Positions 1 to 10,298 of a DNA stretch of 34,091 nt are shown here, piece by piece. Within the stretch, counting starts at the first letter, position 1; each line of letters opens with the position of its first letter. The stretch is from the NCBI GenBank assembly GCA_014380485.1, contig JACMJU010000094.1, forward strand, positions 1 through 34,091, in the 5' to 3' direction. This DNA comes from Methyloceanibacter sp. Lineage in GTDB: Bacteria; Pseudomonadota; Alphaproteobacteria; Rhizobiales; Methyloligellaceae. The position numbers and the translations under genes are program-made. The notes under the pieces were generated by a model. That model was given only the letters and a program-made list of their open reading frames with translations, was not told where the DNA came from and did not search any database.

Positions 1-1
1 C

Positions 2-175
2 CCGGTCCCCGTCGCCTACCACTCCTTCGGCGGCTGGAAGCGGTCCCTGTTCGGCGATCACGCCATCTACGGTCCCGAAGGCGTGCGCTTCTACACGCGG
101 CTCAAGACGGTGACCGCACGCTGGCCGTCCGGCATCCGCGGCGGCTCTGAGTTCAACTTCCCGAGCCTAAAATAG
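2..175 (+). CDS. mmsA: CoA-acylating methylmalonate-semialdehyde dehydrogenase, C-terminal fragment (5' end outside window)
   Basis: Frame 2 reads [57 protein letters not shown], the typical C-terminus of MmsA-type ALDHs. Confidence 0.85.
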   Translation, partial: PVPVAYHSFGGWKRSLFGDHAIYGPEGVRFYTRLKTVTARWPSGIRGGSEFNFPSLK

Positions 176-204
176 AAGCTTCAGAGCCGGCCGCGAACTG
201 TCCT

Positions 205-237
205 CGAAGGCGCGTCTTTTCAATGGACGCGCCTTCG
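205..237. terminator. Hairpin between convergent mmsA and HiPIP genes
   Basis: Perfect 12-bp inverted repeat CGAAGGCGCGTC-ttttcaatg-GACGCGCCTTCG in the convergent intergenic region; no strong T-tract after it. Confidence 0.5.
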
Positions 238-266
238 GAGCGAGCTTTGGGATCAAGAAGGATGTC

Positions 267-551
267 TCAGGCAGGCTTGGCCACGAACAACTGGCACCAC
301 CCGGTCGCAGCGATTGGATCTTCCACCACCGTGCATGAGGCGGGCGCCACGAACTGAACGCAGTTCGAGCATTGCAGCCCGTCTTTTGGTTGATCCTGAT
401 ACTTCGCGGCTTCATGCGTAAGCTTCGTCTGCGCCAGCACACTCTGTGCGACCGCGTTCGTCGAGATAATGGCCCCGGCAATCAAAGGTACGCTCTTCAA
501 CAACGAGCGTCGGCAAAGCTGTTTTCTGATTAAGCTGGATGAATCTGTCAT
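267..551 (-). CDS. High-potential iron-sulfur protein (HiPIP) with twin-arginine-like signal
   Basis: From MTDSSSLIRKQLCRRSLLKSVPLIAGAI; mature part AAKYQDQPKDGLQCSNCVQFVAPASCTVVEDPIAATGWCQLFVAKPA with the C-x2-C-x8-C-x12-C HiPIP pattern and GWC. Confidence 0.85.
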   Translation of the reverse strand: MTDSSSLIRKQLCRRSLLKSVPLIAGAIISTNAVAQSVLAQTKLTHEAAKYQDQPKDGLQCSNCVQFVAPASCTVVEDPIAATGWCQLFVAKPA

Positions 552-1156
552 GGGAGGACTCCTTGCCCAGAAAGTGAGTCTAGCCGGAGAAAACCTACTA
601 CTTTCGGTGAAAGTTCCGCACAACCCATCTCCGCCCGAGGCAAAAGGTAGCACGATCTCGGTTGCTGCCGGGAGCCCACGGTCCGGCTCCAGCCGGCGAC
701 CTGGCGCGTTCTCTCCTCATCGCATGCCTTGATGCGAATGAGGTTAGGAATCGACGGAAGTTTGTCTGCCGACACGCAGGTGAGCACTCCAGACTTTTCG
801 GCAGCATCGATGAACAAGGTCGCTGCGCTCTCGGGCATGCCGCCGGCATCGCTCAGATACTTTTCGACCGTCCAAGTGGGATCGAGGCGAATCACCTCCG
901 CCGCAGCGTTGGGGTTGAGCGCCTTCTCCGCCAGTGTCTCGCTGGCCGCGGCGAGCGGCTCAAGGGCTACAACAAGGAAAAATGCCGGTCCGTCCGGGGG
1001 GGGGGACGCGGACCGGCTGACGGACGCGGGGGGATGCGTCCGGGGGGAACAATGTTCGGTCGCGCGCTTATTCAGCCGCGACCAGGCGGACTTTTCCCCG
1101 CGGCCCTCGGTCAAAGCCGAGCGAGGACGCGACCGCCGCATGCATGATCCGCCCAT
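548..1156 (-). CDS. Hypothetical, possibly secreted protein; start uncertain and coding status doubtful
   Basis: Signal-like AFFLVVALEPLAAASETLAEKALNPNAAAEVIRLDPTWTVEKYLSDAGG... but no good start codon; the extended ORF runs through a G10/C10 homopolymer and overlaps the ald 3' end. Confidence 0.35.
   Translation of the reverse strand: MGGSCMRRSRPRSALTEGRGEKSAWSRLNKRATEHCSPRTHPPASVSRSASPPPDGPAFFLVVALEPLAAASETLAEKALNPNAAAEVIRLDPTWTVEKYLSDAGGMPESAATLFIDAAEKSGVLTCVSADKLPSIPNLIRIKACDEERTRQVAGWSRTVGSRQQPRSCYLLPRAEMGCAELSPKVVGFLRLDSLSGQGVLP
1021..1042 (-). terminator. Hairpin just downstream of ald
   Basis: CGGACGC-ggggggat-GCGTCCG inverted repeat about 25 bp beyond the ald stop codon; no T-run, so the terminator function is uncertain. 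Confidence 0.35.
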
Positions 1157-2192
1157 CGCGGATATTGAGTCCGGCGGCGAGGTGCGGATCGCGATCGAAC
1201 GCCGCCAAACCCCGGTCGGCGAGCTTGATCACGAAGGGCAGTGTCGCGTTATTGAGCGCCTGCGCCGAGGTGACGGGCACCGCACCCGGCATATTGGCGA
1301 CGCAGTAATGAATGATGCCGTCGACTTCGAAAGTCGGATCGGCGTGCGTGGTGGGTCGCGAGGTCTCGAAACACCCGCCCTGGTCGATCGACACGTCGAC
1401 GAGCACGGCGCCCCGCTTCATGTGGGGGAGCATGTCACGGCGCACGAGCTTCGGCGCGCTCGCTCCGGCGATGAGCACCGCGCCGATCACCACGTCGGCG
1501 CCGAGCACTTCGGTCTCGATGATATCCATGGTTGACGCGAGCGTCCGCACCCGGCCCTCGAACAACTCGTCGAGCTGACGAAGCCGGGGCAACGACCGGT
1601 CGATGATCGCGACGTCCGCGCCGAGGCCGACGGCCATGCGGGCGGCATGAGTTCCGACGACGCCGCCGCCGAGCACTGCAACTTTGGCCGGGCGAACGCC
1701 GGGAACGCCACCCATGAGCACGCCCCGTCCGCCGGTCGGGCGGCGAAGTGCGATTGCCGCGGCCTCAATTGCCAGACGCCCCGCAACCTCGCTCATCGGC
1801 GCGAGCAGCGGAAGACCGCCGGCAGAATCGGTCACGGTCTCATAGGCGATTGCCGTCGCGCCGGACGCCAGAAGCCCGCGGGCCTGATCCGGATCGGGGG
1901 CGAGATGGAGATAGGTGAAAAGAATCTGATGCGGCTTGAGCCGGCGATACTCCACCGCCTGAGGCTCCTTGACCTTGACGATCATTTCGGCTGCCGCGAA
2001 CACATCTTCCGCGGTGGGAAGAATGCGGGCGCCCGCCTTCGCGTAGGCCGCATCATCGGCAAAGATTCCCGCGCCCGCGCCGGACTGCACCACGACATCG
2101 TGCCCGCGCGCCACGAGCTCACGAACGGAGCCAGGCACGAGCCCAACCCGGAACTCATTGCACTTGATCTCTGTCGGAACCCCGATGCGCAT
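1068..2192 (-). CDS. ald: Alanine dehydrogenase
   Basis: MRIGVPTEIKCNEFRVGLVPGSVRELVARGHDVVVQSGAGAGI..., VAVLGGGVVGTHAARMAVGLGADVAIID nucleotide-binding region, VDVSIDQGGCFETSRPTTHADPTF...YCVANMPGAVP: hallmark Ald motifs. Confidence 0.95.
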   Translation of the reverse strand: MRIGVPTEIKCNEFRVGLVPGSVRELVARGHDVVVQSGAGAGIFADDAAYAKAGARILPTAEDVFAAAEMIVKVKEPQAVEYRRLKPHQILFTYLHLAPDPDQARGLLASGATAIAYETVTDSAGGLPLLAPMSEVAGRLAIEAAAIALRRPTGGRGVLMGGVPGVRPAKVAVLGGGVVGTHAARMAVGLGADVAIIDRSLPRLRQLDELFEGRVRTLASTMDIIETEVLGADVVIGAVLIAGASAPKLVRRDMLPHMKRGAVLVDVSIDQGGCFETSRPTTHADPTFEVDGIIHYCVANMPGAVPVTSAQALNNATLPFVIKLADRGLAAFDRDPHLAAGLNIRDGRIMHAAVASSLGFDRGPRGKVRLVAAE

Positions 2193-2328
2193 GTTGACCT
2201 CCGCAAAAAGGGCCTGTTCTGCTTCCCGAATCATGCCAGAAATCGGGAAAAGATTGTTGGCATTCTCTCGAGTGAAAAGATAGATTCAAGCAGAATAACT
2301 GCGAACAAACACGAAACAACGCTAGAAA

Positions 2329-2817
2329 ATGAAAGAGACAGATTTGGACGCGCTGGATCGCGCGATCCTTGCCGCGCTGCTCGAGGACGGCCGCTTGAGC
2401 CAAGTCGAACTCGCCGAGCGCATTCCGCTCTCCGCGACCGCGATCGCGAGGCGCATCCGCGCGCTCGAGGAAAAAGGAGTCATTCAAGGCTATCAGGCGC
2501 GCATCAGCCGGCAGGCGCTCGGGCTGAGCATCACGGTCATCGTGCAGATCGGTCTCAAGAGTCAGAACGAAGATCTCCTCAAGTCGTTCGAGGAGGCCGT
2601 GGTCAAGGCGCCATCAATCGTCTCCTGTCATTTGATGTCGGGTGAGGACGACTACCTCGTCACCGTCATGGCGCGCGACCTCGCCGATTTCGAGCGCATC
2701 CATAAAGAGCAGCTTTCGCGGCTTCCGGGCGTCGCCCGGCTGAAATCGAGCTTCGCGCTGAGGGATGTCGCCAGCAGATTGCTGCCGCCGTCATGTCTGC
2801 TGCCAACGCGCAAATGA
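2329..2817 (+). CDS. Lrp/AsnC family transcriptional regulator
   Basis: LDALDRAILAALLEDGRLSQVELAERIPLSATAIARRIRALEEKGVIQGYQARI (AsnC HTH) followed by a RAM-like domain; divergent from ald, the classic AldR arrangement. Confidence 0.92.
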   Translation: MKETDLDALDRAILAALLEDGRLSQVELAERIPLSATAIARRIRALEEKGVIQGYQARISRQALGLSITVIVQIGLKSQNEDLLKSFEEAVVKAPSIVSCHLMSGEDDYLVTVMARDLADFERIHKEQLSRLPGVARLKSSFALRDVASRLLPPSCLLPTRK

Positions 2818-3004
2818 TGGCGGCATCACAATGTCGCGAGATACGCGCATCTGAACGGCCTCGGGCGGAGTGTTCGCGGATTGTCTCCCCGTTCCATGCC
2901 GCATCCAATGCTTTAGGCCGAGGCCGGATTGTGACAGACTAACAACGGTGAGGCGCGCTCGCGTTTCATCGTCTCTCGTTCATTACAACGTCGAGGTTCT
3001 CGTC

Positions 3005-4591
3005 ATGTCCCGTACGCCCCTATTCGCCGCCGTCAAGAAAGCGCTTGCCGTTACATGTCAGGATCGCGGTCTCGTCTTGCCGCGTTCGTCGGCGTTGAGC
3101 AGGCGGCGATTGTTGCGGCTCTCCGCCGCCGCTGCCGGCGCCGCGGCGCTGTCTCCTGTTCTCGACTGGAGCGCTTTCGCCAAGGACAAGGCTCCGCCCT
3201 CGATTGCCATTGTCGGTGGCGGAGTTGCCGGGTTGACCGCGGCCTATCGTCTGCAAGCCGTCGGCGTGAAACCGATTCTGTTGGAGGCGAGCAGTCGTTG
3301 GGGCGGACGAATGCTCACCGTCTACGATTTCTACAAGGGCATGTTCTGCGAACTCGGCGGCCTGTTCGTGGACACCGGACATGAGGACTTGAAGACTCTT
3401 GCCGGCGAGCTCGGGGTGGAGCTGCAAGAACTCGCCGGCGAGGGTGAGGGCGAGGACCTCTATTTCTTTGGCGGGAGCTTCCATACGCCTCAGGACATGA
3501 TCGACACGGCAAAGAAGACGGGCGCCTTTGCACCGATTGCCGAGAAGATCGCTGCCGACGCCGAAAAGCTGACCGACAAGGATGAGAATTGGACCTCTTA
3601 TGCCCGCAAGCTCGACCGCATGAGCCTGAAGGCCTATCTCGATCAGTTCCGCGGGCGCGCCGAGGACTGGGCGATCGATCTGCTTGATGTGGCCTATGTC
3701 GGTGAATACGGGCTGGAGACGGAAGAGCAGTCCTGCCTCAACCTCGTGGACTTCATCGCCACCGAAATGGACCAGCCTTTCCGCATTTTCGGCGAGAGCG
3801 ATGAGGCCTTCCGCATCAAGGGCGGCTCCTCCGCGCTCATCAAAGCGCTGGTGTCCGCGCTTGAGACCAAGGCCGACATGCGGTTGGGGCACACGCTGTC
3901 GGCGCTCGACAGCAAGGGCGGCACGATCGTCGCCAGCTTCAATGCGCCAGAGGGCGCACGCTCGGAAAAATTCGATGCCGTGATCCTGGCTTTGCCGTTT
4001 ACCCTCCTACGCCAAGTCAAGGGCCTGGAGCGTTTGAAGCTCGGGTCGCAGAAGATGAAATGCATTCGCGAACTCGGCTACGGGACGAACGCCAAACTCA
4101 TTAACGGCACGACCTCGCGCATGTGGCGAAGTCCCGAGTCGGGCCTGCCTGCGCCATCCAATGGCAGCTTCTATTCCGATCTTGGCTTTCAAACTCTGTG
4201 GGAGGAGAGCCGGGCCCAGCCGGGTGAAGCCGGCGTGATCACCAACTTCCTGGGTGGGAAAGCGGGCCTGGGCGAGGAGAGTGCCGCGCTCGAAACCTTT
4301 CGCTCCGGCCTCGCCAAGATGTTGCCGAAGATGGCCGAAAGTCTCGACCCGACGGCGGTCGCCTCCTTCTTCTGGGCCCGCTATCCCTTCACGCTCGGCA
4401 GCTATGCCGGCGCCAAGCCGGGACAATATACCACCCTGCTGGAGGTGGGGGCGGAACCCGCTCTTGGCGGCCGGCTGCAATTCGCGGGCGAGCATACGAG
4501 CGTTGACTTTCTTGGCTACATGAACGGCGGCGTCGAAAGTGGAAACCGTGCCGCCGCCGCGCTTATCGAGACCCTGGCACTCAAAGATTGA
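3005..4591 (+). CDS. Flavin monoamine oxidase family protein with predicted TAT signal
   Basis: MSRTPLF...ALSRRRLLRLSAAAAGAAAL (TAT-like), IAIVGGGVAGLTAAYRL (FAD-binding GxGxxG), C-terminal LQFAGEHTSVDFLGYMNGGVESGNRAA typical of amine oxidases. Confidence 0.88.
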   Translation: MSRTPLFAAVKKALAVTCQDRGLVLPRSSALSRRRLLRLSAAAAGAAALSPVLDWSAFAKDKAPPSIAIVGGGVAGLTAAYRLQAVGVKPILLEASSRWGGRMLTVYDFYKGMFCELGGLFVDTGHEDLKTLAGELGVELQELAGEGEGEDLYFFGGSFHTPQDMIDTAKKTGAFAPIAEKIAADAEKLTDKDENWTSYARKLDRMSLKAYLDQFRGRAEDWAIDLLDVAYVGEYGLETEEQSCLNLVDFIATEMDQPFRIFGESDEAFRIKGGSSALIKALVSALETKADMRLGHTLSALDSKGGTIVASFNAPEGARSEKFDAVILALPFTLLRQVKGLERLKLGSQKMKCIRELGYGTNAKLINGTTSRMWRSPESGLPAPSNGSFYSDLGFQTLWEESRAQPGEAGVITNFLGGKAGLGEESAALETFRSGLAKMLPKMAESLDPTAVASFFWARYPFTLGSYAGAKPGQYTTLLEVGAEPALGGRLQFAGEHTSVDFLGYMNGGVESGNRAAAALIETLALKD

Positions 4592-4828
4592 GTGTGTCAC
4601 CAAAGCGATGCCTCGGGGTATCCTGGAACGCCTGCGCCATGAGGGATCGACCACGCTTGCGTGTGGTAAACGACGTTTTGGGCCGGAGGGATCGCGTTCC
4701 TTGCTTTCCGGTGGCGCTTGGCCCCGTCCTCGACTAACATTCTCCCGGTCTACCGAGGGGTTGGACAACCTGCCCGAACCCAAATCCGACAAATTGCGCC
4801 TACGCGTCTCGTTTGAGGAGCCAATAGC

Positions 4829-5980
4829 ATGAACCCCACAATTCGTGTCGCAGCAGCCATTATTTTTGTGCTTGCCCTTGGCAGCACCGCTTTTGCCGAG
4901 ATGCCCACAACCATCGGCGAGGGGGAGGGCGAGGTCGGTATCGTCGCCTGGCCCGGTTACATCGAGCGCGGTGAGACCGATAAGAACTATGACTGGGTTA
5001 CCGCCTTCGAGAAGGCGACGGGCTGTAAGGTCAACGTCAAGACCGCAGCCACGTCCGATGAGATGGTGACGCTCATGAACCAGGGCGGATTCGACCTCGT
5101 CACAGCTTCGGGCGACGCCTCGCTCCGCCTGATCGCCGGCAAGAAGGTCCAGCCGGTCAATATCGACTTGATCCCCAGCTGGAAGACCGTCGACGAGCGG
5201 CTCCAGAATGCGCCCTGGCACACGGTCGACGGCGTTCATTACGGCGTTCCCTATGATTGGGGCCCGAACGTGCTCGCCTACAACACCGAGGTGTTCAAGG
5301 AGGCGCCGAAGAGTTGGTCCGTCGTGTTCGTGGAGCAGACGCTGCCGGACGGCAAGAGCAACAAGGGGCGGGTGCAGGCCTATGATGGGCCGATCTACAT
5401 CGCCGACGCCGCTCTCTATCTGATGAAGACGAAACCCGAGCTCGGCATCAAGAATCCTTACGAGCTCAATCCCGACCAGTATGCCGCGGCCCTTGCGCTG
5501 CTTCAGGCGCAGCGGGCCCTCGTCGGCCGCTATTGGCACGATGCCATGGTTCAGGTTGACGACTTCAAGAACGAGGGCGTGGTCGCCTCTTCGTCCTGGC
5601 CGTTCCAGGTCAATCTCCTCTCGAGCGAGAAGAAGCCGGTCGCCTCGACCATCCCCGCGGAAGGGGCCACGGGTTGGGCGGACACGACCATGATGCATTC
5701 CGAGGCCAAGCACCCCAACTGCGCCTATAAATGGCTCGAGCATTCCTTGAACCCCAAGCTACAAGGCGACCTGGCATCCTGGTTCGGTTCGGTGCCGTCA
5801 GTGCCCGCGGCCTGCAAAGGCAACGCGCTTCTGACCGACACGGGCTGCGCCACCAACGGCTTCGACAATTTCGAGCAGATCTGGTTCTGGCGAACGCCCA
5901 CGGCCAAATGCGAGCAGGAAGGCAAATGCGTTCCCTACTCGCAATGGGCCAAGGACTATATTGCCATCCTCGGCAAGTAG
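4829..5980 (+). CDS. ABC transporter substrate-binding protein, spermidine/putrescine type (YdcS/PotD-like)
   Basis: Signal peptide; VGIVAWPGYIERGETDKNYDWVTAFEKATGCKVNVKTAATSDEMVTLMNQGGFDLV...; followed by matching ABC subunits. Confidence 0.88.
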   Translation: MNPTIRVAAAIIFVLALGSTAFAEMPTTIGEGEGEVGIVAWPGYIERGETDKNYDWVTAFEKATGCKVNVKTAATSDEMVTLMNQGGFDLVTASGDASLRLIAGKKVQPVNIDLIPSWKTVDERLQNAPWHTVDGVHYGVPYDWGPNVLAYNTEVFKEAPKSWSVVFVEQTLPDGKSNKGRVQAYDGPIYIADAALYLMKTKPELGIKNPYELNPDQYAAALALLQAQRALVGRYWHDAMVQVDDFKNEGVVASSSWPFQVNLLSSEKKPVASTIPAEGATGWADTTMMHSEAKHPNCAYKWLEHSLNPKLQGDLASWFGSVPSVPAACKGNALLTDTGCATNGFDNFEQIWFWRTPTAKCEQEGKCVPYSQWAKDYIAILGK

Positions 5981-6043
5981 CGCCGACGACATCAGCGGCC
6001 TGGATTTCCTGATCCGGGCCGCTCCCGCGATGGCTAGAGCCCA

Positions 6044-7057
6044 ATGTCGCCTGCCGTTAGATTCGTCAACGTGTCACGCCGGTTCGGCTCGGTCAGGGCC
6101 GTGGACGGCGTCACCCTCGACATCACCGAAGGTGAGTTCTTCGCCATGCTTGGCCCGTCGGGATCGGGCAAGACGACCTGCTTGCGCCTCATTGCCGGCT
6201 TCGAGCAACCCGATGACGGGCATATCGAGATCTTCGGCGAGACGGCCGACGGCGTTCCGCCTTACAAGCGCAACGTCAACACCGTGTTTCAGGATTACGC
6301 CCTTTTTCCCCATATGACGGTCGGCGAAAACGTCGCCTACGGTCTCAGGATCAAGGGCCAGGCCCGCGCCAAACGCGCGGCCAAGGCGAGAGACGCGCTT
6401 TCCATGGTCAAGCTCGCCGGATTCGAGGGGCGCCGCCCGGCGCAGCTTTCCGGCGGTCAGCGTCAACGCGTGGCGCTCGCGCGTGCGCTCGTGAACGGAC
6501 CCAAGGTGCTGCTTCTCGACGAACCGCTCGGCGCCCTTGATCTCAAGCTCCGGGAGCAGATGCAGGAGGAGCTGAAAGCCCTGCAGAAGGACCTTGGCAT
6601 CACCTTCGTCTTCGTGACCCACGATCAGGGCGAAGCGCTGTCGATGGCCGATCGTGTCGCCGTCTTCAACGAAGGCAGAATCGTTCAGGTTGGAGCACCT
6701 TCGTCCGTCTATGAGCGGCCCGAGTCGCGCTTCGTCGCCGACTTTGTCGGATCGTCGAATGTGCTTCCCCCCGCCTTCGCCTCCGGCCATGGCGGCGTTT
6801 CCAAGTGGACGAGCCTGAGGCCCGAGAAGATTGCCGTACACCCCGCGGGCACGGCCGTGCCGGAGAAGCACGCCGCGACCGAGGGCGAGATCAAGATGGT
6901 GAGCTATCAAGGCGCGGTCACAAGGTTCAACGTCGAGGCGGAAAAGATGCGCATTAACGCCGAGGTGCCGGCCGGCGACACCCGTTTCAAACCGGGCGAC
7001 AGCGTGCGGCTCATTTGGCCCAAATCGGCCATGGTCACCATGGAGGAGGGCGCGTGA
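6044..7057 (+). CDS. ABC transporter ATP-binding protein, polyamine type (YdcT/PotA-like)
   Basis: Walker A GPSGSGKTT, signature LSGGQRQRVALARAL, Walker B VLLLDEPLGALD, C-terminal TOBE-like region. Confidence 0.95.
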   Translation: MSPAVRFVNVSRRFGSVRAVDGVTLDITEGEFFAMLGPSGSGKTTCLRLIAGFEQPDDGHIEIFGETADGVPPYKRNVNTVFQDYALFPHMTVGENVAYGLRIKGQARAKRAAKARDALSMVKLAGFEGRRPAQLSGGQRQRVALARALVNGPKVLLLDEPLGALDLKLREQMQEELKALQKDLGITFVFVTHDQGEALSMADRVAVFNEGRIVQVGAPSSVYERPESRFVADFVGSSNVLPPAFASGHGGVSKWTSLRPEKIAVHPAGTAVPEKHAATEGEIKMVSYQGAVTRFNVEAEKMRINAEVPAGDTRFKPGDSVRLIWPKSAMVTMEEGA

Positions 7058-7995
7058 GCCAGGCGGCGATAGCCGAGAGAGGATACGGACCCCTCGACCG
7101 GGTTTCCGACATTTTCTTTGTGCGCCCCAAGCTTCTGACGCTCGTTCTGTTGCTGCCGCCGCTTCTGTGGATCGGGATTGTCTATGTCGGTTCGCTTTTC
7201 GCCCTCCTGTTGCAGAGCTTCTATTCGCTCGACGACTATTCGGGGCTCGTCGTCCACGAATTTACGCTGTCGACCTACGCGCAGCTTCTCGAGGAGGCCA
7301 ATCTCCAGATCATCGTACGCACGGTGACGATGTCGGCGCTCGTTACGATTGGCTGCGTGATCATCGCCTTTCCGATCGCCTACTACGCGGCGCGATACGC
7401 ACGTGGTTGGACCAAGGCGTTCTTCTATCTCGCGGTAATGATGCCGCTGTGGTCGAGCTATCTGGTCAAGGTCTACGCCTGGAAGCTCATCCTGGCCAAG
7501 GAAGGTATCCTGACATGGCTTGCCAAAAACCTGCACCTTTCCTGGCTGCTTGACGGCATCATGGCGCTGCCGGTGATCGGCGGGCCGTCCCTTTCGTTCA
7601 GCTATATCGGAACCTTCCTGGTCTTCGTCTATATCTGGATACCGTACATGATCCTGCCGATCCAGGCGGCGCTCGAGCGTGTGCCCTCCAACTACATCGA
7701 AGCCTCGGCCGATCTCGGCGCCGAACCGCGGCAGACATTCTGGACGGTGATTTTTCCCTTGGCGCTGCCCGGCATCATCGCCGGCTCGATCTTCACCTTC
7801 TCGCTGACGCTCGGCGATTACATCGTCCCGACCATTGTCGGCAATTCACGCCTCATGATCGGACAGGCGGTGTACACTCTGCAGGGAACCGCCGGAAACA
7901 TACCGCTGGCGGCGGCTTTCACCGTGGTCCCGATGGCGATCATGGGCGTCTATCTGTGGATTGCGAAGCGTATGGGGGCGTTCGATGTCCTCTAG
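7054..7995 (+). CDS. ABC transporter permease, polyamine type (YdcU/PotB-like)
   Basis: GTG start overlapping the preceding stop (GTGA); [44 protein letters not shown] permease EAA loop. Confidence 0.93.
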   Translation: MSQAAIAERGYGPLDRVSDIFFVRPKLLTLVLLLPPLLWIGIVYVGSLFALLLQSFYSLDDYSGLVVHEFTLSTYAQLLEEANLQIIVRTVTMSALVTIGCVIIAFPIAYYAARYARGWTKAFFYLAVMMPLWSSYLVKVYAWKLILAKEGILTWLAKNLHLSWLLDGIMALPVIGGPSLSFSYIGTFLVFVYIWIPYMILPIQAALERVPSNYIEASADLGAEPRQTFWTVIFPLALPGIIAGSIFTFSLTLGDYIVPTIVGNSRLMIGQAVYTLQGTAGNIPLAAAFTVVPMAIMGVYLWIAKRMGAFDVL

Positions 7996-8803
7996 CCCGA
8001 ACCGCGCCACGCCGCTCGGCTTGCGTATTTCAGCCATCGCCGGACTCCTGTTCCTGCATCTGCCGCTCGCGCTCATCTTCCTCTACGCCTTCACCACCGA
8101 GGAAAGGAGCTTCCAGTTCCCGCCGCCCGGTTACACCACCAAATGGTTCGGCGTTGCCTGGTCTGAGCGCCCCGATATCTGGCCGCCGCTCTATCTTTCG
8201 CTCAAAGTAGCCGCGATCGCGACCGCGCTTGCGCTCATTTTCGGCACGCTGGCTGCCGCGGCGCTGTCGCGCGCCCGCTTCTTCGGCCGCGAGACGATCT
8301 CGTTGCTTTTTATCCTGCCGATCGCGCTCCCTGGCATCATCACCGGCATCTCGCTGCGCTCGGCCTTCGACATCATGGGTCTCGACTTTTCGATCTGGAC
8401 CATCGTTCTCGGCCACGCCACGTTTTGCATTGTGGTCGTCTACAACAACGCCATCGCGCGGTTCCGCCGGCTATCGGGCAGCCTCATCGAGGCGTCGATG
8501 GATCTCGGCGCCAATAGCTTCCAGACCTTTTGGTATGTGATACTGCCGCAGATCGGGACGGCGCTCCTTGCCGGCGGCATGCTCGCTTTCGCGCTGTCGT
8601 TCGACGAGGTCATCGTCACGACGTTCACGGCCGGCCAGCAATCCACCTTGCCGATCTGGATGCTGTCGGAGCTGATCCGGCCGCGCCAGCGCCCGGTGAC
8701 CAATGTCGTCGCGGTCTTTGTAGTTGTCGTCACGCTCTTGCCGATCCTCGCCGCCTATTATCTGACGCGCGAGGGCGAGCACACAGGCGGGTCGTCGAAA
8801 TAG
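7985..8803 (+). CDS. ABC transporter permease, polyamine type (YdcV/PotC-like)
   Basis: Start overlaps the preceding gene; [48 protein letters not shown]-loop motif. Confidence 0.93.
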   Translation: MSSSPNRATPLGLRISAIAGLLFLHLPLALIFLYAFTTEERSFQFPPPGYTTKWFGVAWSERPDIWPPLYLSLKVAAIATALALIFGTLAAAALSRARFFGRETISLLFILPIALPGIITGISLRSAFDIMGLDFSIWTIVLGHATFCIVVVYNNAIARFRRLSGSLIEASMDLGANSFQTFWYVILPQIGTALLAGGMLAFALSFDEVIVTTFTAGQQSTLPIWMLSELIRPRQRPVTNVVAVFVVVVTLLPILAAYYLTREGEHTGGSSK

Positions 8804-8834
8804 CCCGCACAACGCTTCACTTGGAGGATCGTCC

Positions 8835-10262
8835 ATGCTCGACACGAAAATGTTGATCGGTTCGAAGTTCGTCACGGGCACCGAGGCGCCCGACGCCGTG
8901 CTCAACCCCAGGACCGAGGCGAAGATTGTCGACCTGCCCGATGCCTCTCCGGCTCAAGTCGATGAAGCGGTGAATGCCGCGGAGAAAGCGTTTCAGTCCT
9001 GGTCGCGCACCACGCCCGCCGAGCGCTCGGGTCTTCTCCTGAAGCTTGCCGACGCGATCGACCGCGAGGCTGAAGCCTTCGCCACGCTCGAAGCGCTGAA
9101 CACCGGCAAGCCGAGGATCCGCATGTTGCAGGACGAGATGCCGGCGGCCTCCGATTGCTTCCGCTTCTTTGCCGGCGCCGTGCGCAATCTGCACGGGGCC
9201 GTGGCCGGCGAATATATGGCGGGCCATACCTCCATGATCCGCCGTGACCCGATCGGCGTCATCGGCTCGATTGCGCCGTGGAACTATCCCTTGATGATGG
9301 CCGTCTGGAAACTCGCCCCGGCCTTGGCCGGCGGCAATACCATCGTCATCAAGCCCTCGGAGCAGACGCCGCTTACGACGTTGAAGCTCGCCAAGACCAT
9401 CGCCGAGATCTTCCCCGAAGGTGTTGTCAATGTCGTGACCGGCCGCGGCGCCACGACCGGGAACGCGCTCATCACGCATCCCAAAGTCGCGATGGTGTCG
9501 CTCACCGGCAGCGTAGACACCGGAAGGAAGGTGCTTCTCGCGGCATCGCCCACGTTGAAGCGCACGCATCTTGAGCTCGGCGGCAAGGCCCCGGTCATCG
9601 TCTTCGACGATGCCGACATCGGCTCGGTCGTCTCCGGTATCAAGGCGTTCGGCTATTACAACGCGGGCCAGGACTGCACGGCGGCGTGCCGGATCTATGC
9701 CGGCAAGAAGATCTACGACAATCTGGTCGCCGACCTTTCGAGCGCCGTGAAGGAGATCAAGTATAATCTGCCGAACGACGACGAGAACGAGATTGGTCCA
9801 TTGATCTCCTCGTCGCAGAAGGCCCGGGTGCAGGATTTCGTCGACCGTGCCGGCAAACATCGCCATATGTCGATCACGGCGGGTGGCAAATCGCCCGGCG
9901 GCAAGGGCTTCTTCTTCGAGCCGACCGTGGTAGCCGGAGCCAAGCAGGATGACGAGATCGTGCGAAAAGAGGTGTTCGGTCCGGTGGTGTCGATCACGCG
10001 CTTCGACGATGTCGACCAGGCAGTGGCCTGGGCCAATGACAGCGACTATGGGCTCGCCTCATCGGTCTGGACCTCCGACATCGGCAAGGGCATGGCCACG
10101 GCCGCGCGGCTTCAATACGGCTGCACCTGGATCAACACCCATTTCATGCTGGTGAGCGAAATGCCGCATGGCGGATTGAAGTTTTCCGGTTACGGCAAGG
10201 ACCTGTCGATGTACGCGCTCGAAGACTACACCGTCGTGCGCCATGTCATGGTGAAGCTGTAA
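8835..10262 (+). CDS. Aldehyde dehydrogenase, gamma-aminobutyraldehyde dehydrogenase type (PatD/YdcW-like)
   Basis: ALDH motifs [71 protein letters not shown]; location at the end of a ydcSTUV-like set supports the specificity. Confidence 0.88.
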   Translation: MLDTKMLIGSKFVTGTEAPDAVLNPRTEAKIVDLPDASPAQVDEAVNAAEKAFQSWSRTTPAERSGLLLKLADAIDREAEAFATLEALNTGKPRIRMLQDEMPAASDCFRFFAGAVRNLHGAVAGEYMAGHTSMIRRDPIGVIGSIAPWNYPLMMAVWKLAPALAGGNTIVIKPSEQTPLTTLKLAKTIAEIFPEGVVNVVTGRGATTGNALITHPKVAMVSLTGSVDTGRKVLLAASPTLKRTHLELGGKAPVIVFDDADIGSVVSGIKAFGYYNAGQDCTAACRIYAGKKIYDNLVADLSSAVKEIKYNLPNDDENEIGPLISSSQKARVQDFVDRAGKHRHMSITAGGKSPGGKGFFFEPTVVAGAKQDDEIVRKEVFGPVVSITRFDDVDQAVAWANDSDYGLASSVWTSDIGKGMATAARLQYGCTWINTHFMLVSEMPHGGLKFSGYGKDLSMYALEDYTVVRHVMVKL

Positions 10263-10298
10263 GGCATCCCACTCGGATTTCGCCGGTCCTGCCCTGCT

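Noticed and set aside
2193-2328. Specific Lrp/AldR operator in the ald-lrp intergenic region
   Set aside because: The region is AT-richer and promoter-like, but I could not define a convincing repeated operator by eye.
4007-5743. 578-aa minus-strand ORF antisense to the amine oxidase and SBP genes
   Set aside because: Shadow ORF in high-GC DNA; both plus-strand genes have strong family motifs.
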